NCBI RefSeq assembly: GCF_019511605.1
Contig: NZ_JAEUAV010000001.1
Location: 310,001 to 374,000, forward strand
From: Paraburkholderia phenoliruptrix
GTDB lineage: Bacteria; Pseudomonadota; Gammaproteobacteria; Burkholderiales; Burkholderiaceae
Reading direction: 5' to 3'
DNA length: 64,000 bases
Shown: one piece after another, positions 34,648 to 43,651 of the stretch
How positions within the stretch are numbered: the stretch's first letter is position 1
How the letters are laid out: every line of letters begins with the position of its first letter
The notes under the pieces: model-generated
The model's input: the letters and a program-made list of their open reading frames with translations, nothing else
What the model was told of the DNA's origin: nothing
The model's database searches: none
Position numbers and translations under genes: made by a program

Positions 34648-34890
34648 ATGGACAACCTCGATCACGACAAGGCGCGGGCCGAAGAAACCGCCGCGATGGA
34701 ACGCGTACTGACCGCGACACTGCGCGTGAAGACGGCGTTTGCGTCGTTGCAGTCGCAATTCCCGCCGGCCGGCAACGGCAAGCCTTCGCAATTCGCGCTG
34801 CAGACTTTCGACGCTGCGTTGCAGGAGCTGGAAGACGCGCAGGCCGCGTTTGACGAACTGCTGGGCGATCTGCTCGACGGCAACCGGTGA
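34648..34890 (+). CDS. Small hypothetical helical protein
   Basis: An 80-residue acidic protein predicted to be mostly helical, with a Glu/Asp/Ala-rich C-terminal half ('LQTFDAALQELEDAQAAFDELLGDLLDGNR') that could form a coiled coil. The ATG at 34648 has CACGGAG upstream at a good spacing. It follows the Lrp gene by 66 bases on the same strand. I do not recognise a family. Confidence 0.6.
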   Translation: MDNLDHDKARAEETAAMERVLTATLRVKTAFASLQSQFPPAGNGKPSQFALQTFDAALQELEDAQAAFDELLGDLLDGNR

Positions 34891-35128
34891 GCGTTGGCAA
34901 GTGGGCTGCGGCAAGCACGCCGCTTGACGCAGCGCAGCGGTAGAAGTCGCGCTGGCAAGTGCCGTCAGAGGCAAGAGTCGCGGCGGAAAGATGTCAGCGG
35001 AAGGGCTTTTCGGGGGCAACGCTCCCGGCGCGGCAGCGCTTTCCGGGGCAACGCTCGCGGTGGCCGCGCCATCGTCGGTAACGCTCCGGGCAGCAACGCT
35101 CCCGCCGGCACAACCCGTAGCCAAACGT

Positions 35129-35605
35129 TCAGGCTTCCCGCGTTTCGATCACCGGTTCGCACAGAATCGGAAAGTTGACCGAGTTCGCGATGTAGCACTT
35201 CTCATGCGCCGAGTGGTGCAGGCGCCGCGCCAGTTCAACGTCGCCGCCCGCCTGAATGAGCACGCGCGGGCGCAGCACGATCTGCGAAAAGCGGCCTTGT
35301 TGCGGACTGTCGAGCATCGTGCCTTCGGCATCGTCGCGGTAGTCGAGCACGACAATGCCGGCGTCCGAGCACAGGTGCAGGTACCACAGCTTGTGACACG
35401 CCGAGGCCGACGCAACCAGCAGGTCTTCGGGGTTCCAGCGGTCGGCGTCGCCGAGAAACGCGGCGTCGGACGAGCCAGCAATGGCCGGTTTGTTTCCTGA
35501 GGCGATTACATGATCGCGGCCATAGTCGCGATAGCCGGAGGTGCCGCTGCCGCGGTTGCCTGTCCACTGCACCGAAACCTTGTATCTGTGCTCACCGTAT
35601 GCCAT
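35129..35605 (-). CDS. OsmC family peroxidase
   Basis: A 158-residue member of the OsmC/Ohr superfamily, which reduces organic hydroperoxides through two cysteines. The motif 'WNPEDLLVASASACHKLWYL' carries the first Cys. 'ARRLHHSAHEKCYIANSVNFPI' carries the second. Both are present, so it should be active. ATG 35605 gives the usual N terminus 'MAYGEHRYKVSVQWTG'. It is convergent with the small hypothetical gene to its left and forms its own unit. Confidence 0.92.
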   Translation of the reverse strand: MAYGEHRYKVSVQWTGNRGSGTSGYRDYGRDHVIASGNKPAIAGSSDAAFLGDADRWNPEDLLVASASACHKLWYLHLCSDAGIVVLDYRDDAEGTMLDSPQQGRFSQIVLRPRVLIQAGGDVELARRLHHSAHEKCYIANSVNFPILCEPVIETREA

Positions 35606-35708
35606 ACGCGCTTCCTGTATTTGAATCGACCGGTTGAGGAAGCGTCTATCTTAAACCGCCGGCTCCGGGCACAGAACAGCGGTCAATCTGCGGTTCCCGC
35701 AGGTGTTG

Positions 35709-36092
35709 CTACCGCGGCGCCGCGGGCCTGCCGCCCAGGCTCGGCACTCGCGGATCGGGGTTCTGGTTCAGACTCGTGCCGTTTGCCCGCATGTTGTTGG
35801 GGACGCGGGACGGATTGACGGTAATGCCGGTGCCGAGACCCGTGCCGCTGCGCGTGCCAGTGCCAAGGCCACCGCCGATTGCACCGCCAGGCGTAGCAAG
35901 CCCTGGCGTCGGGCTGAGCGTCGCGCCCGCGGCTCCCCCACCGCCTGTCGGATTCACGTTCGGTGCAGTCGCGCTCAGGCCGCCATTGCCGGCGCGGCTG
36001 CCAGGCGCCTGCGCGCAAACCATTGTGCTCATGCCGCACAGGCATGCCGCGATCATCACAGTTGATGCAACACCGCCAGTTGCGATTCTCAT
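35709..36092 (-). CDS. Exported glycine-rich protein
   Basis: A 127-residue protein with a signal-like N terminus ('VASTVMIAACLCGMSTMVCAQA'). The mature region is rich in Gly, Thr, Pro and Asn without clear domains ('GGAIGGGLGTGTRSGTGLGTGI'). The Cys residues in the signal could also suggest a lipoprotein, but the best cleavage is after AQA. It is divergent from the glycine-zipper gene at 36303. I recognise no family; it is presumably periplasmic or surface-associated. Confidence 0.55.
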   Translation of the reverse strand: MRIATGGVASTVMIAACLCGMSTMVCAQAPGSRAGNGGLSATAPNVNPTGGGGAAGATLSPTPGLATPGGAIGGGLGTGTRSGTGLGTGITVNPSRVPNNMRANGTSLNQNPDPRVPSLGGRPAAPR

Positions 36093-36302
36093 TGCTCCGC
36101 TCCGTCAGATAACCCGCTGCTCAGTCCATATGACGAGCCGGTGCGTGCTTCGTTCACGGTCGTAACAGGTTCTATCAATGTCGGCGCCCGAGCGGCGTTC
36201 CATCGTCCAACATCGTACAAATGCTTACAAAGCACCCACCGGCAGCGTGCACCGCGCGCTTCGTGCAAGCGTTATTGCAGGCATCTACCCGCGGAGCCCG
36301 CA

Positions 36303-37028
36303 ATGAACACGAACCTCACGCCCAGCACTTCACCCCGCAGCCGTATCCATCCGTTGATCGCCGGCGCGGCAGTGGCCGTCATCCTCGCAAGCGCGACAGG
36401 CATCGCCGCGATGACGGGCTTGCTGCCCACGTCGCACGCGCTCACGGAACCCGCGTCTTCGCCGGTTGCGCTGGCCGCGCAGCAGCCCTCGGCTCAGCAA
36501 GCGGCTCAGCAAGCGGCTCAACAGCCCGCGCAGCAGCCCATCGAGCAAACGGCGCAGCAGCCGGCCCAGCACATGGCGCCCGCAAAGCCGCCGGTTCATC
36601 GCTCACATACTGGCGCCACGCCGGCCCCGCGATATGCAAACAACGGCGGCTACCAGACAGCCAACGAACCCACCGCGGCGCGCCCGGTTCCGGCCGATCC
36701 GTACGCGGGCGAAGTGGTCGCCATCAACACCGTGCAATCGCCCGAGCCGACCACCGGCCTGGGCGCACTCGGCGGCGCCGTTGCGGGCGGACTGGTCGGC
36801 AATCAGATTGGCGGCGGACGCGGCAAGATCCTGACCACGATTGCCGGCGCGGTAGGCGGCGGACTGGCAGGCAACGGCATCGAGCACGCCGTGCGCAAGC
36901 AGACCACCTACCAGGTTCAGGTGCGCATGCAGGACGGCAGCTACCGCAATTTCGACTATCAGACGCAGCCGCCCCTTCAACCCGGCGAACGCGTGCACGT
37001 GTCGGGCGACACGCTCACGGCTTACTGA
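36303..37028 (+). CDS. Glycine-zipper 2TM envelope protein
   Basis: A 241-residue protein. One N-terminal membrane segment ('LIAGAAVAVILASATGIAAM') is followed by a Gln/Ala/Pro linker of repeated QQPA/QQAA units (~70-95). A glycine-zipper 2TM domain comes next ('GALGGAVAGGLVGNQIGGGRGKILTTIAGAVGGGLAGNGIE'). The C-terminal domain 'YQVQVRMQDGSYRNFDYQTQPPLQPGERVHV' is typical of SlyB-like or Rickettsia 17-kDa-like proteins. It is probably anchored in the inner membrane and reaches into the periplasm. ATG 36303 follows GGAG. Confidence 0.85.
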   Translation: MNTNLTPSTSPRSRIHPLIAGAAVAVILASATGIAAMTGLLPTSHALTEPASSPVALAAQQPSAQQAAQQAAQQPAQQPIEQTAQQPAQHMAPAKPPVHRSHTGATPAPRYANNGGYQTANEPTAARPVPADPYAGEVVAINTVQSPEPTTGLGALGGAVAGGLVGNQIGGGRGKILTTIAGAVGGGLAGNGIEHAVRKQTTYQVQVRMQDGSYRNFDYQTQPPLQPGERVHVSGDTLTAY

Positions 37029-37070
37029 TGGGTCGACGAAAACTCCCGCGCGAGTCGGCGCGCGAGAAAT

Positions 37071-37103
37071 GAGCCTGACTGGAGCCTGACTGGAGCCTGA
37101 CTG
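37071..37103. repeat. 11-bp tandem repeat (GAGCCTGACTG), three copies
   Basis: Three perfect copies of GAGCCTGACTG occupy 33 bases between the glycine-zipper gene and the DedA fusion gene, about 65 bases before the latter's start. Copy-number change would alter the spacing of its upstream region. Confidence 0.9.
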
Positions 37104-37167
37104 GACCATCCAAACCCATCGTGCGCGTTATGATCGGTCGTTACGCCAAAACGGCTCGTCGCGCACG

Positions 37168-39171
37168 ATGGAGCAAGCCTACTTCCACCTTCTGCATCTG
37201 CTTGCCGGTCATCCGGAATGGATGCTCACGGTCGTGTTCCTCGCGGCCTTTCTCGAGTCGGTCGCCGTTATCGGCACGTTCGTTCCCGGCAGCACCGCAA
37301 TGTTTCTCGCGGGTGCGCTCACCGGCACCGGCTCACTGAGCCTCGGCTGGGTGCTCGCGTGGGCAATAGCGGGCGCCATCGCCGGCGACGGGCTCAGTTT
37401 CTGGCTCGGCAGCCGCTACAAGAGCCGCATCGTCAAACTGTGGCCGTTTTCCCGTCATCCCGAAGTGCTCGAAGCCGGTTACCGCTTTTTCGGCAAGCAT
37501 GGCGCAAAGAGCGTGGTGCTCGCGCGCTTTGTCGGACCGCTGCGGGCAATCGTGCCGGTCGTCGCCGGCATGCTCGGCATGTCGCCCGTGCGCTTTTACG
37601 CGATGAACGTGCTCTCCGCGCTGCTGTGGGCGCCGGCGCATATTCTGCCGGGTGTGGTGTTCGGCGCGTCGGTGCTGCTTGCGGGCGCCGTGTCGTTCCG
37701 GCTCGTCGTGATTCTTGCGTTGTTGCTGGTGAGCATCTGGCTCAGCTATCGCGCAGCGGCCTTGCTGCTCTCGCACGCCCACGCATGGTCCGTTGCGGCC
37801 GGCCGGCATCTGGGCAGTTGGGCTTGCCGCCATCCTGGGCCGCTTGGCCGCGTCGCGCGAAGAATGCTCGACCCGGCCGCGCCGGATGCGACGAGCATTC
37901 TGGCCGCATCTGTCATCGTTCTGGTATGCGGCGCACTCTTCTTTGGCGTTCTCGAAGACGTGATTACGGGCGATCCGATCACCAACGTCGACCAGTCCGT
38001 CTACCGTTTCATGCAGTCGGTGCGCACGCCGTGGGGCGATGCGGTGCTCGCCGGCCTCGCGACGCTCGGCAGCACCGGCACGCTGGCCGCGCTGATCGCC
38101 ACGGTCGCGTTGTGGATGGTGTGGGAGCGGCGCTGGCGCACCATAGGCTACTGGCTCGCGGCCGTCGTCTTTTCGCAGATGCTGATCTTTGCGTTGCAAT
38201 TCGCGATGCAGCGCGCGGCGCCCAACGGGCTGCTGCCCGACGCCTACGTATTCCCGAGCAATCACGTGGCGGCAACCGTCATCGTGTATGGCTTCCTCGC
38301 TTTTCTGCTGGCGCGCCGGGTCGGCATGCTCGAAGGACTGCTGGTGGTCACGGTGACAACGCTCATCGTGATTCTGGTCGCGCTAGCGGGCGTGTACTTT
38401 GGCCGCTACTGGGTGTCGGACGCGATCGGCGGCGCCGCCCTTGCCTACATGTGGGTGGCCATTGTCGCGCTGACTGCGATGTTGCGGCATCCGCAGCCGC
38501 CGCCTACCCGCCGCTGGATGCCGGCAATCGTGCTGGCGGTGGTGCTCGCGAGTGTCGGCCTGCAATCCGGCCTCGGCATGATGACACCGCCCGGCGCTCT
38601 CGCGCCGCTGCCGCTCGCCCAGGTCACGCGGCAACAGTGGACGCAGACGGTGTGGAAGCAGTTGCCCTGCTATCGCTCGGATATGGGCGGCGACCGCAAG
38701 GAGCCGCTCACGCTGCAATGGGTCGCGCACAGCGAATCGCTGCGCCAGCAGTTGCGCCGCGACGGCTGGCTGGAGGGCACGGATCTGTCCGCCCACAGCC
38801 TGCTCTCGCTCGCCTCGCCTGATGTGGCCGCGACCGCGTTGCCCGTCCTGCCGAAGCTGAACAACGGCGTGCTTTCGTCGCTCGTTTTTATGCGCCCTGG
38901 TGCTACGCGCAACGAGCGCGACGTGCTGCGCTTCTGGCCCAGCGGCTATGCGGTCGGCGACGGCGCAGCCGGCGTGCCGCTATGGGTTGGGTCGATTGCG
39001 CATGAGCGGCTCGCGCACGCCTCGTGGCCGCTGAACGTCGTGCGGGTGGACAAGCATCTGTCCACCTATGACATCGGCATGAAGCTGAGCGCCGACTCAG
39101 TCGCGAGCGTGGTGGCAACTGGTAACTGTCATGGCGTGCCCGTCGCGCTGCTCGCCTCCGTGGCGCAGTGA
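37168..39171 (+). CDS. DedA-PAP2-LssY fusion membrane protein with atypical PAP2 site
   Basis: A 667-residue multi-domain membrane protein. Residues 1-200 are a DedA domain ('GTFVPGSTAMFLAGALTG', 'GDGLSFWLGSRYKSR', 'LARFVGPLRAIVPVVAGM'). Residues ~240-435 form a PAP2-type helical bundle, and ~450-667 resemble the LssY C-terminal region. The PAP2 motifs are altered: 'QRAAP' where K-x6-RP is expected, PSNH (363-366) instead of PSGH, and 'AGVYFGRYWVSD' (407-418), which lacks the Arg and His of SR-x5-H-x3-D. Phosphatase activity is therefore doubtful, while a role in lipid handling at the inner membrane remains likely. Confidence 0.9.
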   Translation: MEQAYFHLLHLLAGHPEWMLTVVFLAAFLESVAVIGTFVPGSTAMFLAGALTGTGSLSLGWVLAWAIAGAIAGDGLSFWLGSRYKSRIVKLWPFSRHPEVLEAGYRFFGKHGAKSVVLARFVGPLRAIVPVVAGMLGMSPVRFYAMNVLSALLWAPAHILPGVVFGASVLLAGAVSFRLVVILALLLVSIWLSYRAAALLLSHAHAWSVAAGRHLGSWACRHPGPLGRVARRMLDPAAPDATSILAASVIVLVCGALFFGVLEDVITGDPITNVDQSVYRFMQSVRTPWGDAVLAGLATLGSTGTLAALIATVALWMVWERRWRTIGYWLAAVVFSQMLIFALQFAMQRAAPNGLLPDAYVFPSNHVAATVIVYGFLAFLLARRVGMLEGLLVVTVTTLIVILVALAGVYFGRYWVSDAIGGAALAYMWVAIVALTAMLRHPQPPPTRRWMPAIVLAVVLASVGLQSGLGMMTPPGALAPLPLAQVTRQQWTQTVWKQLPCYRSDMGGDRKEPLTLQWVAHSESLRQQLRRDGWLEGTDLSAHSLLSLASPDVAATALPVLPKLNNGVLSSLVFMRPGATRNERDVLRFWPSGYAVGDGAAGVPLWVGSIAHERLAHASWPLNVVRVDKHLSTYDIGMKLSADSVASVVATGNCHGVPVALLASVAQ

Positions 39172-39177
39172 CGGCCG

Positions 39178-40254
39178 TTACTCGAACGTCGCGCTGATCG
39201 AAAGCTGTACCGAGTTGCCCCGCGGACGGTGGCTCGCCTCGACTTCGTTGACCCAGCGCAGCGCGGCGGAAACCGGCGTTTTCGACACTTTGCCCGACCA
39301 AGTGATCATCGGACCCAGGCCCCACACGTGACCGCGCGCGCCGCCGATCCGCTCTGCAATTCCGCCGCTGTCGTCGGCAAGCTGCTGGATATAGCCGCCC
39401 ACCACGCCCACGCCCCAGCCGTTCTGAAAACGCTTGAGCGCAAGCAGATCGAGCACGCTGACAGGCGCGTTGTGGTAGTGCGTGCGGCTATTGGGCGTAT
39501 AAAAGCCGATGCCGTAATTGACCGTCAGTTCGATGTTTTCCGAAGGGATCAGATGCGTGTACGCAATGGTCGGCGTGAAGGTCCACGTGTTCTCGCCCGC
39601 ATTGGCAAGGCGGCTCGTACTGTATGAACCCGTGGGCGCGAAAATCTGCACGCTCAACGCCACGTGGTCCGTCTTCGTGAGATGGTAGCCCGCGATCACC
39701 GGCACGAAAAACAGGTCGGCGAACTCTGTCGAGTGATCGTTGGGAAGGATGCCGTTGAAGCTCGACGCGTGGGTGTACTGCACGGGCACGCCGACGAGCG
39801 AAGCGAAATTCCAGCCGCCCCACGTGACGCCCCAGGGTTTCAGCAGGTCCGCGATCGTATAGACCACCTGATAGTTCAGACCCTGTGTGACCGTTCCCGA
39901 CACCGGCAACGTCTTCGTCGCGCCAAGCGAACCTTCGTAGTAGATCGTTGCGAACGAAACGATCCACTCGGAGGTAGGCGGCACCACGCCTGCGTACGGC
40001 GAGACCTGCTGACCGGTCACGGGCCTGCCGACGCCGCCTTCGGTTGCGACGCACTCGTTGGCGTAGACGCAGGCGAGCGCCGCCACGGCGCGCACGAGGC
40101 GCGAAGCCTTCGCTCGCGTGGAAGCGCGGCGCAAGGCGGCCAACGAGGTTGCCGCTCGCCTGGAGCGGCCTAAAGCGGCTGCGACAGTCGCCATATGCGA
40201 GCCGCAGTGGTTCTCTCGCGCCAACGCGCGCGGCTTCCCTGCGCTTGTCTTCAT
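39178..40254 (-). CDS. Outer-membrane transporter of the phenol-degradation MetA type
   Basis: A 358-residue protein with a basic, Ala-rich N terminus and a signal-like segment ('LVRAVAALACVYANECVA'). The mature part is rich in alternating beta strands and aromatic residues and ends in Phe-Glu. The pattern ('YEGSLGATKTLPVSGTVTQGLNYQVVYTI', 'FVPVIAGYHLT', 'APTGSYSTSRLANAGENTWTFTPTIAYTH') fits the MetA/SphA-like porin family that moves hydrophobic aromatics. ATG 40254 follows AGGGGG. It converges with the DedA fusion six bases away. Confidence 0.8.
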   Translation of the reverse strand: MKTSAGKPRALARENHCGSHMATVAAALGRSRRAATSLAALRRASTRAKASRLVRAVAALACVYANECVATEGGVGRPVTGQQVSPYAGVVPPTSEWIVSFATIYYEGSLGATKTLPVSGTVTQGLNYQVVYTIADLLKPWGVTWGGWNFASLVGVPVQYTHASSFNGILPNDHSTEFADLFFVPVIAGYHLTKTDHVALSVQIFAPTGSYSTSRLANAGENTWTFTPTIAYTHLIPSENIELTVNYGIGFYTPNSRTHYHNAPVSVLDLLALKRFQNGWGVGVVGGYIQQLADDSGGIAERIGGARGHVWGLGPMITWSGKVSKTPVSAALRWVNEVEASHRPRGNSVQLSISATFE

Positions 40255-40262
40255 GTCGCCCC

Positions 40263-40712
40263 CTATTGGACCGTGTAGCCCTTGCCTTGCATGCACGCGC
40301 CGTACGCATGCCAATAGGTGTTCATCGCCGCTTGCTGGGACGACGCCGCGGCCTGCGCCTGGGCGGCATGCTGCTGACGGCTGCGCACGCCGCCTGCGAG
40401 CGCGCCGGCGGTTGCGCCCACCGCTGCGCCGTGGCCGGCATCATTGCCGCTCACCTCGCCGACGAGCGCGCCCGCGGCCGCGCCTCGTGCAGCGCCTCTG
40501 ACGCGCGAGCCGGTCGGGCCCGCTGCGGGCGGGGGCGTCTGCGCGACGACAGCCGGATCGATGCCGGTAGTCTGCTTCGCCCAGGCATAACAGGCGCCGT
40601 CGTCCGACATCTGCTGCTGTTGGCTTTGTCCATGCGCGGGATAAGTGGCGGGTTTCTGAGCATAGGCAAGTGCGCTCGCACTTACGATAACCACTGCGGC
40701 GATTCGCTTCAT
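40263..40712 (-). CDS. Exported glycine-zipper protein
   Basis: A 149-residue protein with a signal peptide ('RIAAVVIVSASALAYA'). A short cysteine-containing motif ('DGACYAWAKQTTG') follows. A glycine-zipper-like stretch is next ('AARGAAAGALVGEVSGNDAGHGAAVGATAGALAGG'), and the C terminus 'AYGACMQGKGYTV' carries a second Cys. This layout (CYxWA...CMxxRGY) recurs in small envelope proteins of Burkholderiales. Its stop lies eight bases before the porin gene's start on the same strand, so they may form an operon. Confidence 0.8.
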   Translation of the reverse strand: MKRIAAVVIVSASALAYAQKPATYPAHGQSQQQQMSDDGACYAWAKQTTGIDPAVVAQTPPPAAGPTGSRVRGAARGAAAGALVGEVSGNDAGHGAAVGATAGALAGGVRSRQQHAAQAQAAASSQQAAMNTYWHAYGACMQGKGYTVQ

Positions 40713-41305
40713 TGGGAATCCTTGTCCTCAGGAAAGCTGATGAGTTTCACGTTGGCGTCATGGCCGCAGGCCCGCGCCGCTCACACGTAAAGCATCTTAC
40801 GTAACAGAATGCCTGCCACCGAGAACACATCGGCTAAACGCGAACAGTTTTACTTAACACTGCATGCGCCGCTTGCTGCGCTACGATGCACGTCACCAGC
40901 ACTACCTCTCGCATGGAAGATAGGAAAGCACCCTGCCAAAAGCAAGCCTATGATTAGATATACATACGTTTTTCCGGACTCCCCTTTCCCGCGTGGATGC
41001 GGTTCGTGAACGGCACTGCCTTAGTTCATCTTCCTGCCAACTTCAACCTGAATTTGTTTGGCTCGAGCATTGCATTTCCGTATGGAAGGGAGCTAATAAT
41101 CTCGCCATTGAAAGAACGGAGTCATTTGCGAATAAAGGCCTGACGTCTTGCCGAATAACATTCCATTCAAACCCGTTGCATTTCGCAGTGCGATGTTTGT
41201 CACGCCGCGCACGGCGCCCGCAGTGCATACGCGAGCGTACAAGCCGGGTTCGCTCTCACCCGCATCACAACGAGACGTGCAACTTCGAAACACGGAGATT
41301 TCATC
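40713..41305. other. AT-richer intergenic region before the DUF3300 gene
   Basis: 593 bases, clearly less GC-rich than the flanks, especially 40800-41180. No open frame here has a ribosome site and a plausible protein. It must hold divergent promoters for the glycine-zipper gene (leftwards) and the DUF3300 gene (rightwards). The low GC is compatible with binding of H-NS-type silencers or with an old insertion; nothing specific was recognised. Confidence 0.5.
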
Positions 41306-42577
41306 GTGAAACGCTCAGGCGCACACCAGAGGGCAACGCTCATAGCGCTTGCCATCCTGGCCGGCTCGCCGGCCTTGTTCGATACCGCGGTTCCCGCAGC
41401 TCATGCGCAAACCGCCGCGAAGATATCGAATCAGCAACTCGATTCGCTGACTGCTTCCGTTGCGCTCTATCCCGATGCATTGCTCGCGCAGGTGCTGATG
41501 GCGTCTACTTTTCCGCAGGACGTGGCGGCCGCGGCTGCGTGGTCGCGAGCCAATCCGAACGTCAAGGGCGACGACGCGGTGAGAGCGGTGGCGAGCGAAC
41601 CGTGGGACCCGAGCGTGCAATCGCTGGTCGCGTTTCCGCAGGTGCTCGCCGCGATGGCCTCCAAGCCCGACTGGGTCGCCCAGCTTGGCAATGCGTTTCT
41701 CGCGCAGCCCAACGACGTAATGGACTCTGTGCAGCGTTTGCGCAGACAGGCGCAACAGGCCGGCAACCTCAAGACCAGCGAACAGCAAAAGGTCATTGTC
41801 GAACAGAGCACCATTCAGATCGTGCCGGCCAACCCGCAGGTCGTCTACGTGCCCACCTATAACCCGACCGTGGTCTACGGCACATGGCCCTACCCGGCGT
41901 ATCCACCGGTCTATGTGCCGCCGCCTCCCGGCTATGCGGTGGCGAGCGGCCTCGCTGCCGGGCTCGCGTTCGGCGTGGGTGTCGCGATTACGAGCGCGCT
42001 GTGGAGCGACGTCAACTGGAACAACCACAGCGTCAACATCAATGTGAACCGGTACAACAACATCAACGTGAACCGGCGCCTCGACGTGAACAGCAGCACG
42101 ACCCGATGGAATCGCGATACCACGTTCAATCGCAACACTTCCGCCAACCTGGGCGGCATGCAGCGCGACGCCTATCGCGGGCGTGACCTGTCCGGCTCGC
42201 GCGCACAGGCGCAACAGGCATTGCAGAACCGCACCGGGCAGAATCTGGGCGGCAGCGCGAGCGAGCGTGTGCACGGCATCCAGCACGGCGGTACGAACGC
42301 TCCCAACATTCAGGCTCGCGCGCAGAACGTGAATCGCGACAACGCGCTGCGCGGCGCAGGCAACGGCGCGGCGGCGCAGCAGGACATTCAGCGCGGGCAA
42401 GCGAGCCGCGAGGCGCAGGCCCGCGCGCGCAATAACCTTGGCGCAGGCGCTGGAGCGGAACGTGGTGGCTTGGACGGCGGGCAAGCGCGCAACCTGCCGG
42501 GTGCGGGCGGTACAGTGCCACATGGCGGCTTTGGCGCGGGCGGCGGCGGACAACGCCACTTCGGACGCCAACGTTGA
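41306..42577 (+). CDS. DUF3300 exported protein
   Basis: A 423-residue protein starting at GTG 41306 with CACGGAG upstream. A signal peptide ends near 'AAHAQ'. The DUF3300 core follows ('LDSLTASVALYPDALLAQVLMASTFPQDVAAAAAWSRAN', then 'IVPANPQVVYVPTYNPTVVYG'). A Pro/Tyr-rich strip and a hydrophobic segment (~residues 215-230) come next. The C-terminal half is rich in Asn, Arg, Gln and Gly and looks disordered, with repeated 'NINVNR'. It should be envelope-associated. It precedes DUF2950 by 19 bases; the two families frequently occur as a pair, but no activity is established. Confidence 0.9.
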   Translation: MKRSGAHQRATLIALAILAGSPALFDTAVPAAHAQTAAKISNQQLDSLTASVALYPDALLAQVLMASTFPQDVAAAAAWSRANPNVKGDDAVRAVASEPWDPSVQSLVAFPQVLAAMASKPDWVAQLGNAFLAQPNDVMDSVQRLRRQAQQAGNLKTSEQQKVIVEQSTIQIVPANPQVVYVPTYNPTVVYGTWPYPAYPPVYVPPPPGYAVASGLAAGLAFGVGVAITSALWSDVNWNNHSVNINVNRYNNINVNRRLDVNSSTTRWNRDTTFNRNTSANLGGMQRDAYRGRDLSGSRAQAQQALQNRTGQNLGGSASERVHGIQHGGTNAPNIQARAQNVNRDNALRGAGNGAAAQQDIQRGQASREAQARARNNLGAGAGAERGGLDGGQARNLPGAGGTVPHGGFGAGGGGQRHFGRQR

Positions 42578-42596
42578 ACGATACCAGGAGCCGCTC

Positions 42597-43541
42597 ATGA
42601 ACCGCATTCAATCCATTCGCGCTTGTGTCGCGAAAGTTACCGCACTGCCCTTGTCCCGTCAGCTTGCCCGCGCGGCGCTCGCACTGTCGGCGCTGTTCGT
42701 CAGCACCGCACCGGCTCACGCGCAGGCCGTCTATCCGACCCCGGAAGCAGCCGTGAACGCCTTCGTGGACGCACTTGCCACCAACGATCACGCGGCGATG
42801 CAGCGGGTGCTCGGCAAGTACTACAACCGCTTCATTCCGTCGAAAGACGTAGGCGAAGAAGACATCTACGACTTCCTCGGTGCGTGGGCAGCCGGCCACC
42901 ACATCGTGGACGACGCCGCGCCGCTTCACGGGCGTCCAAGCAAGCATCTGTCCGTCGGCACGAGCGGCTGGACGCTGCCCATTCCCCTTGTGCAGGCCGA
43001 AAGCGGCTGGCGCTTCGATCCCGCAGCGGGCAGCGACGAAATCCTCACGCGCCGGATCGGCCGCAACGAACGTGCGGCGATCATGACCTCGCTCGCCTAT
43101 CTCGACGCGCAGCGCGATTTCCGCGCGTTGACGGGACACTATGCGCAGCGCCTGATCAGCACGCCGGGCCAGCATGACGGACTCTACTGGCCCACCGCTG
43201 AGGGCGAGGCGGAAAGCCCACTCGGTCCGCTCGCGGCCACCATGCCGAAGGTCGGCTCGATCAGCAAGGACGGTTACCACGGTTATCACTTCCGCATTCT
43301 GAGCGCGCAGGGTCCGCACGCGAAAGGCGGTGCGCTCGACTATGTGGAGAACGGCGCGCTCACCCGAGGCTATGCGCTCTTTGCATGGCCAGCGGAATAC
43401 GGCAAGACGGGCGTGATGAGCTTCATTGTCAATCAGGAGGGCCAGGTTTATCAGAAGGACCTCGGGCGCGATTCGTCGCGCAAAGCCGCGGCGCTCAGAT
43501 CGTTCGACCCCGATCCGTCATGGCAGCCGGTAATGCCTTGA
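42597..43541 (+). CDS. DUF2950 exported protein
   Basis: A 314-residue protein with a signal peptide ending near 'TAPAHAQA'. The DUF2950 domain begins 'YPTPEAAVNAFVDALATNDHAAMQRVLG'. It includes 'SGWRFDPAAGSDEILTRRIGRNERAAI' and ends 'GVMSFIVNQEGQVYQKDLG'. The ATG at 42597 has CAGGAG upstream. It is the partner gene of DUF3300 and lies just before the pqi genes on the same strand (111-base gap). The function is unknown. Confidence 0.92.
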   Translation: MNRIQSIRACVAKVTALPLSRQLARAALALSALFVSTAPAHAQAVYPTPEAAVNAFVDALATNDHAAMQRVLGKYYNRFIPSKDVGEEDIYDFLGAWAAGHHIVDDAAPLHGRPSKHLSVGTSGWTLPIPLVQAESGWRFDPAAGSDEILTRRIGRNERAAIMTSLAYLDAQRDFRALTGHYAQRLISTPGQHDGLYWPTAEGEAESPLGPLAATMPKVGSISKDGYHGYHFRILSAQGPHAKGGALDYVENGALTRGYALFAWPAEYGKTGVMSFIVNQEGQVYQKDLGRDSSRKAAALRSFDPDPSWQPVMP

Positions 43542-43651
43542 ACTGGCCGTGAACAGGCCGTGAACACGCGATGAACGCACGGCGAGCGACGCAACGGGCG
43601 ATGACGGCGGCGCCATGCCGTCGTCATCGCCGCTCCTGACGCCCAATCCGC

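Noticed and set aside
34891..35128. Degenerate GCAACGCTCCCGG-like repeats between a small hypothetical gene and OsmC
   Set aside because: Several related copies can be seen, but spacing is irregular and similarity weak, so I did not call a repeat array.
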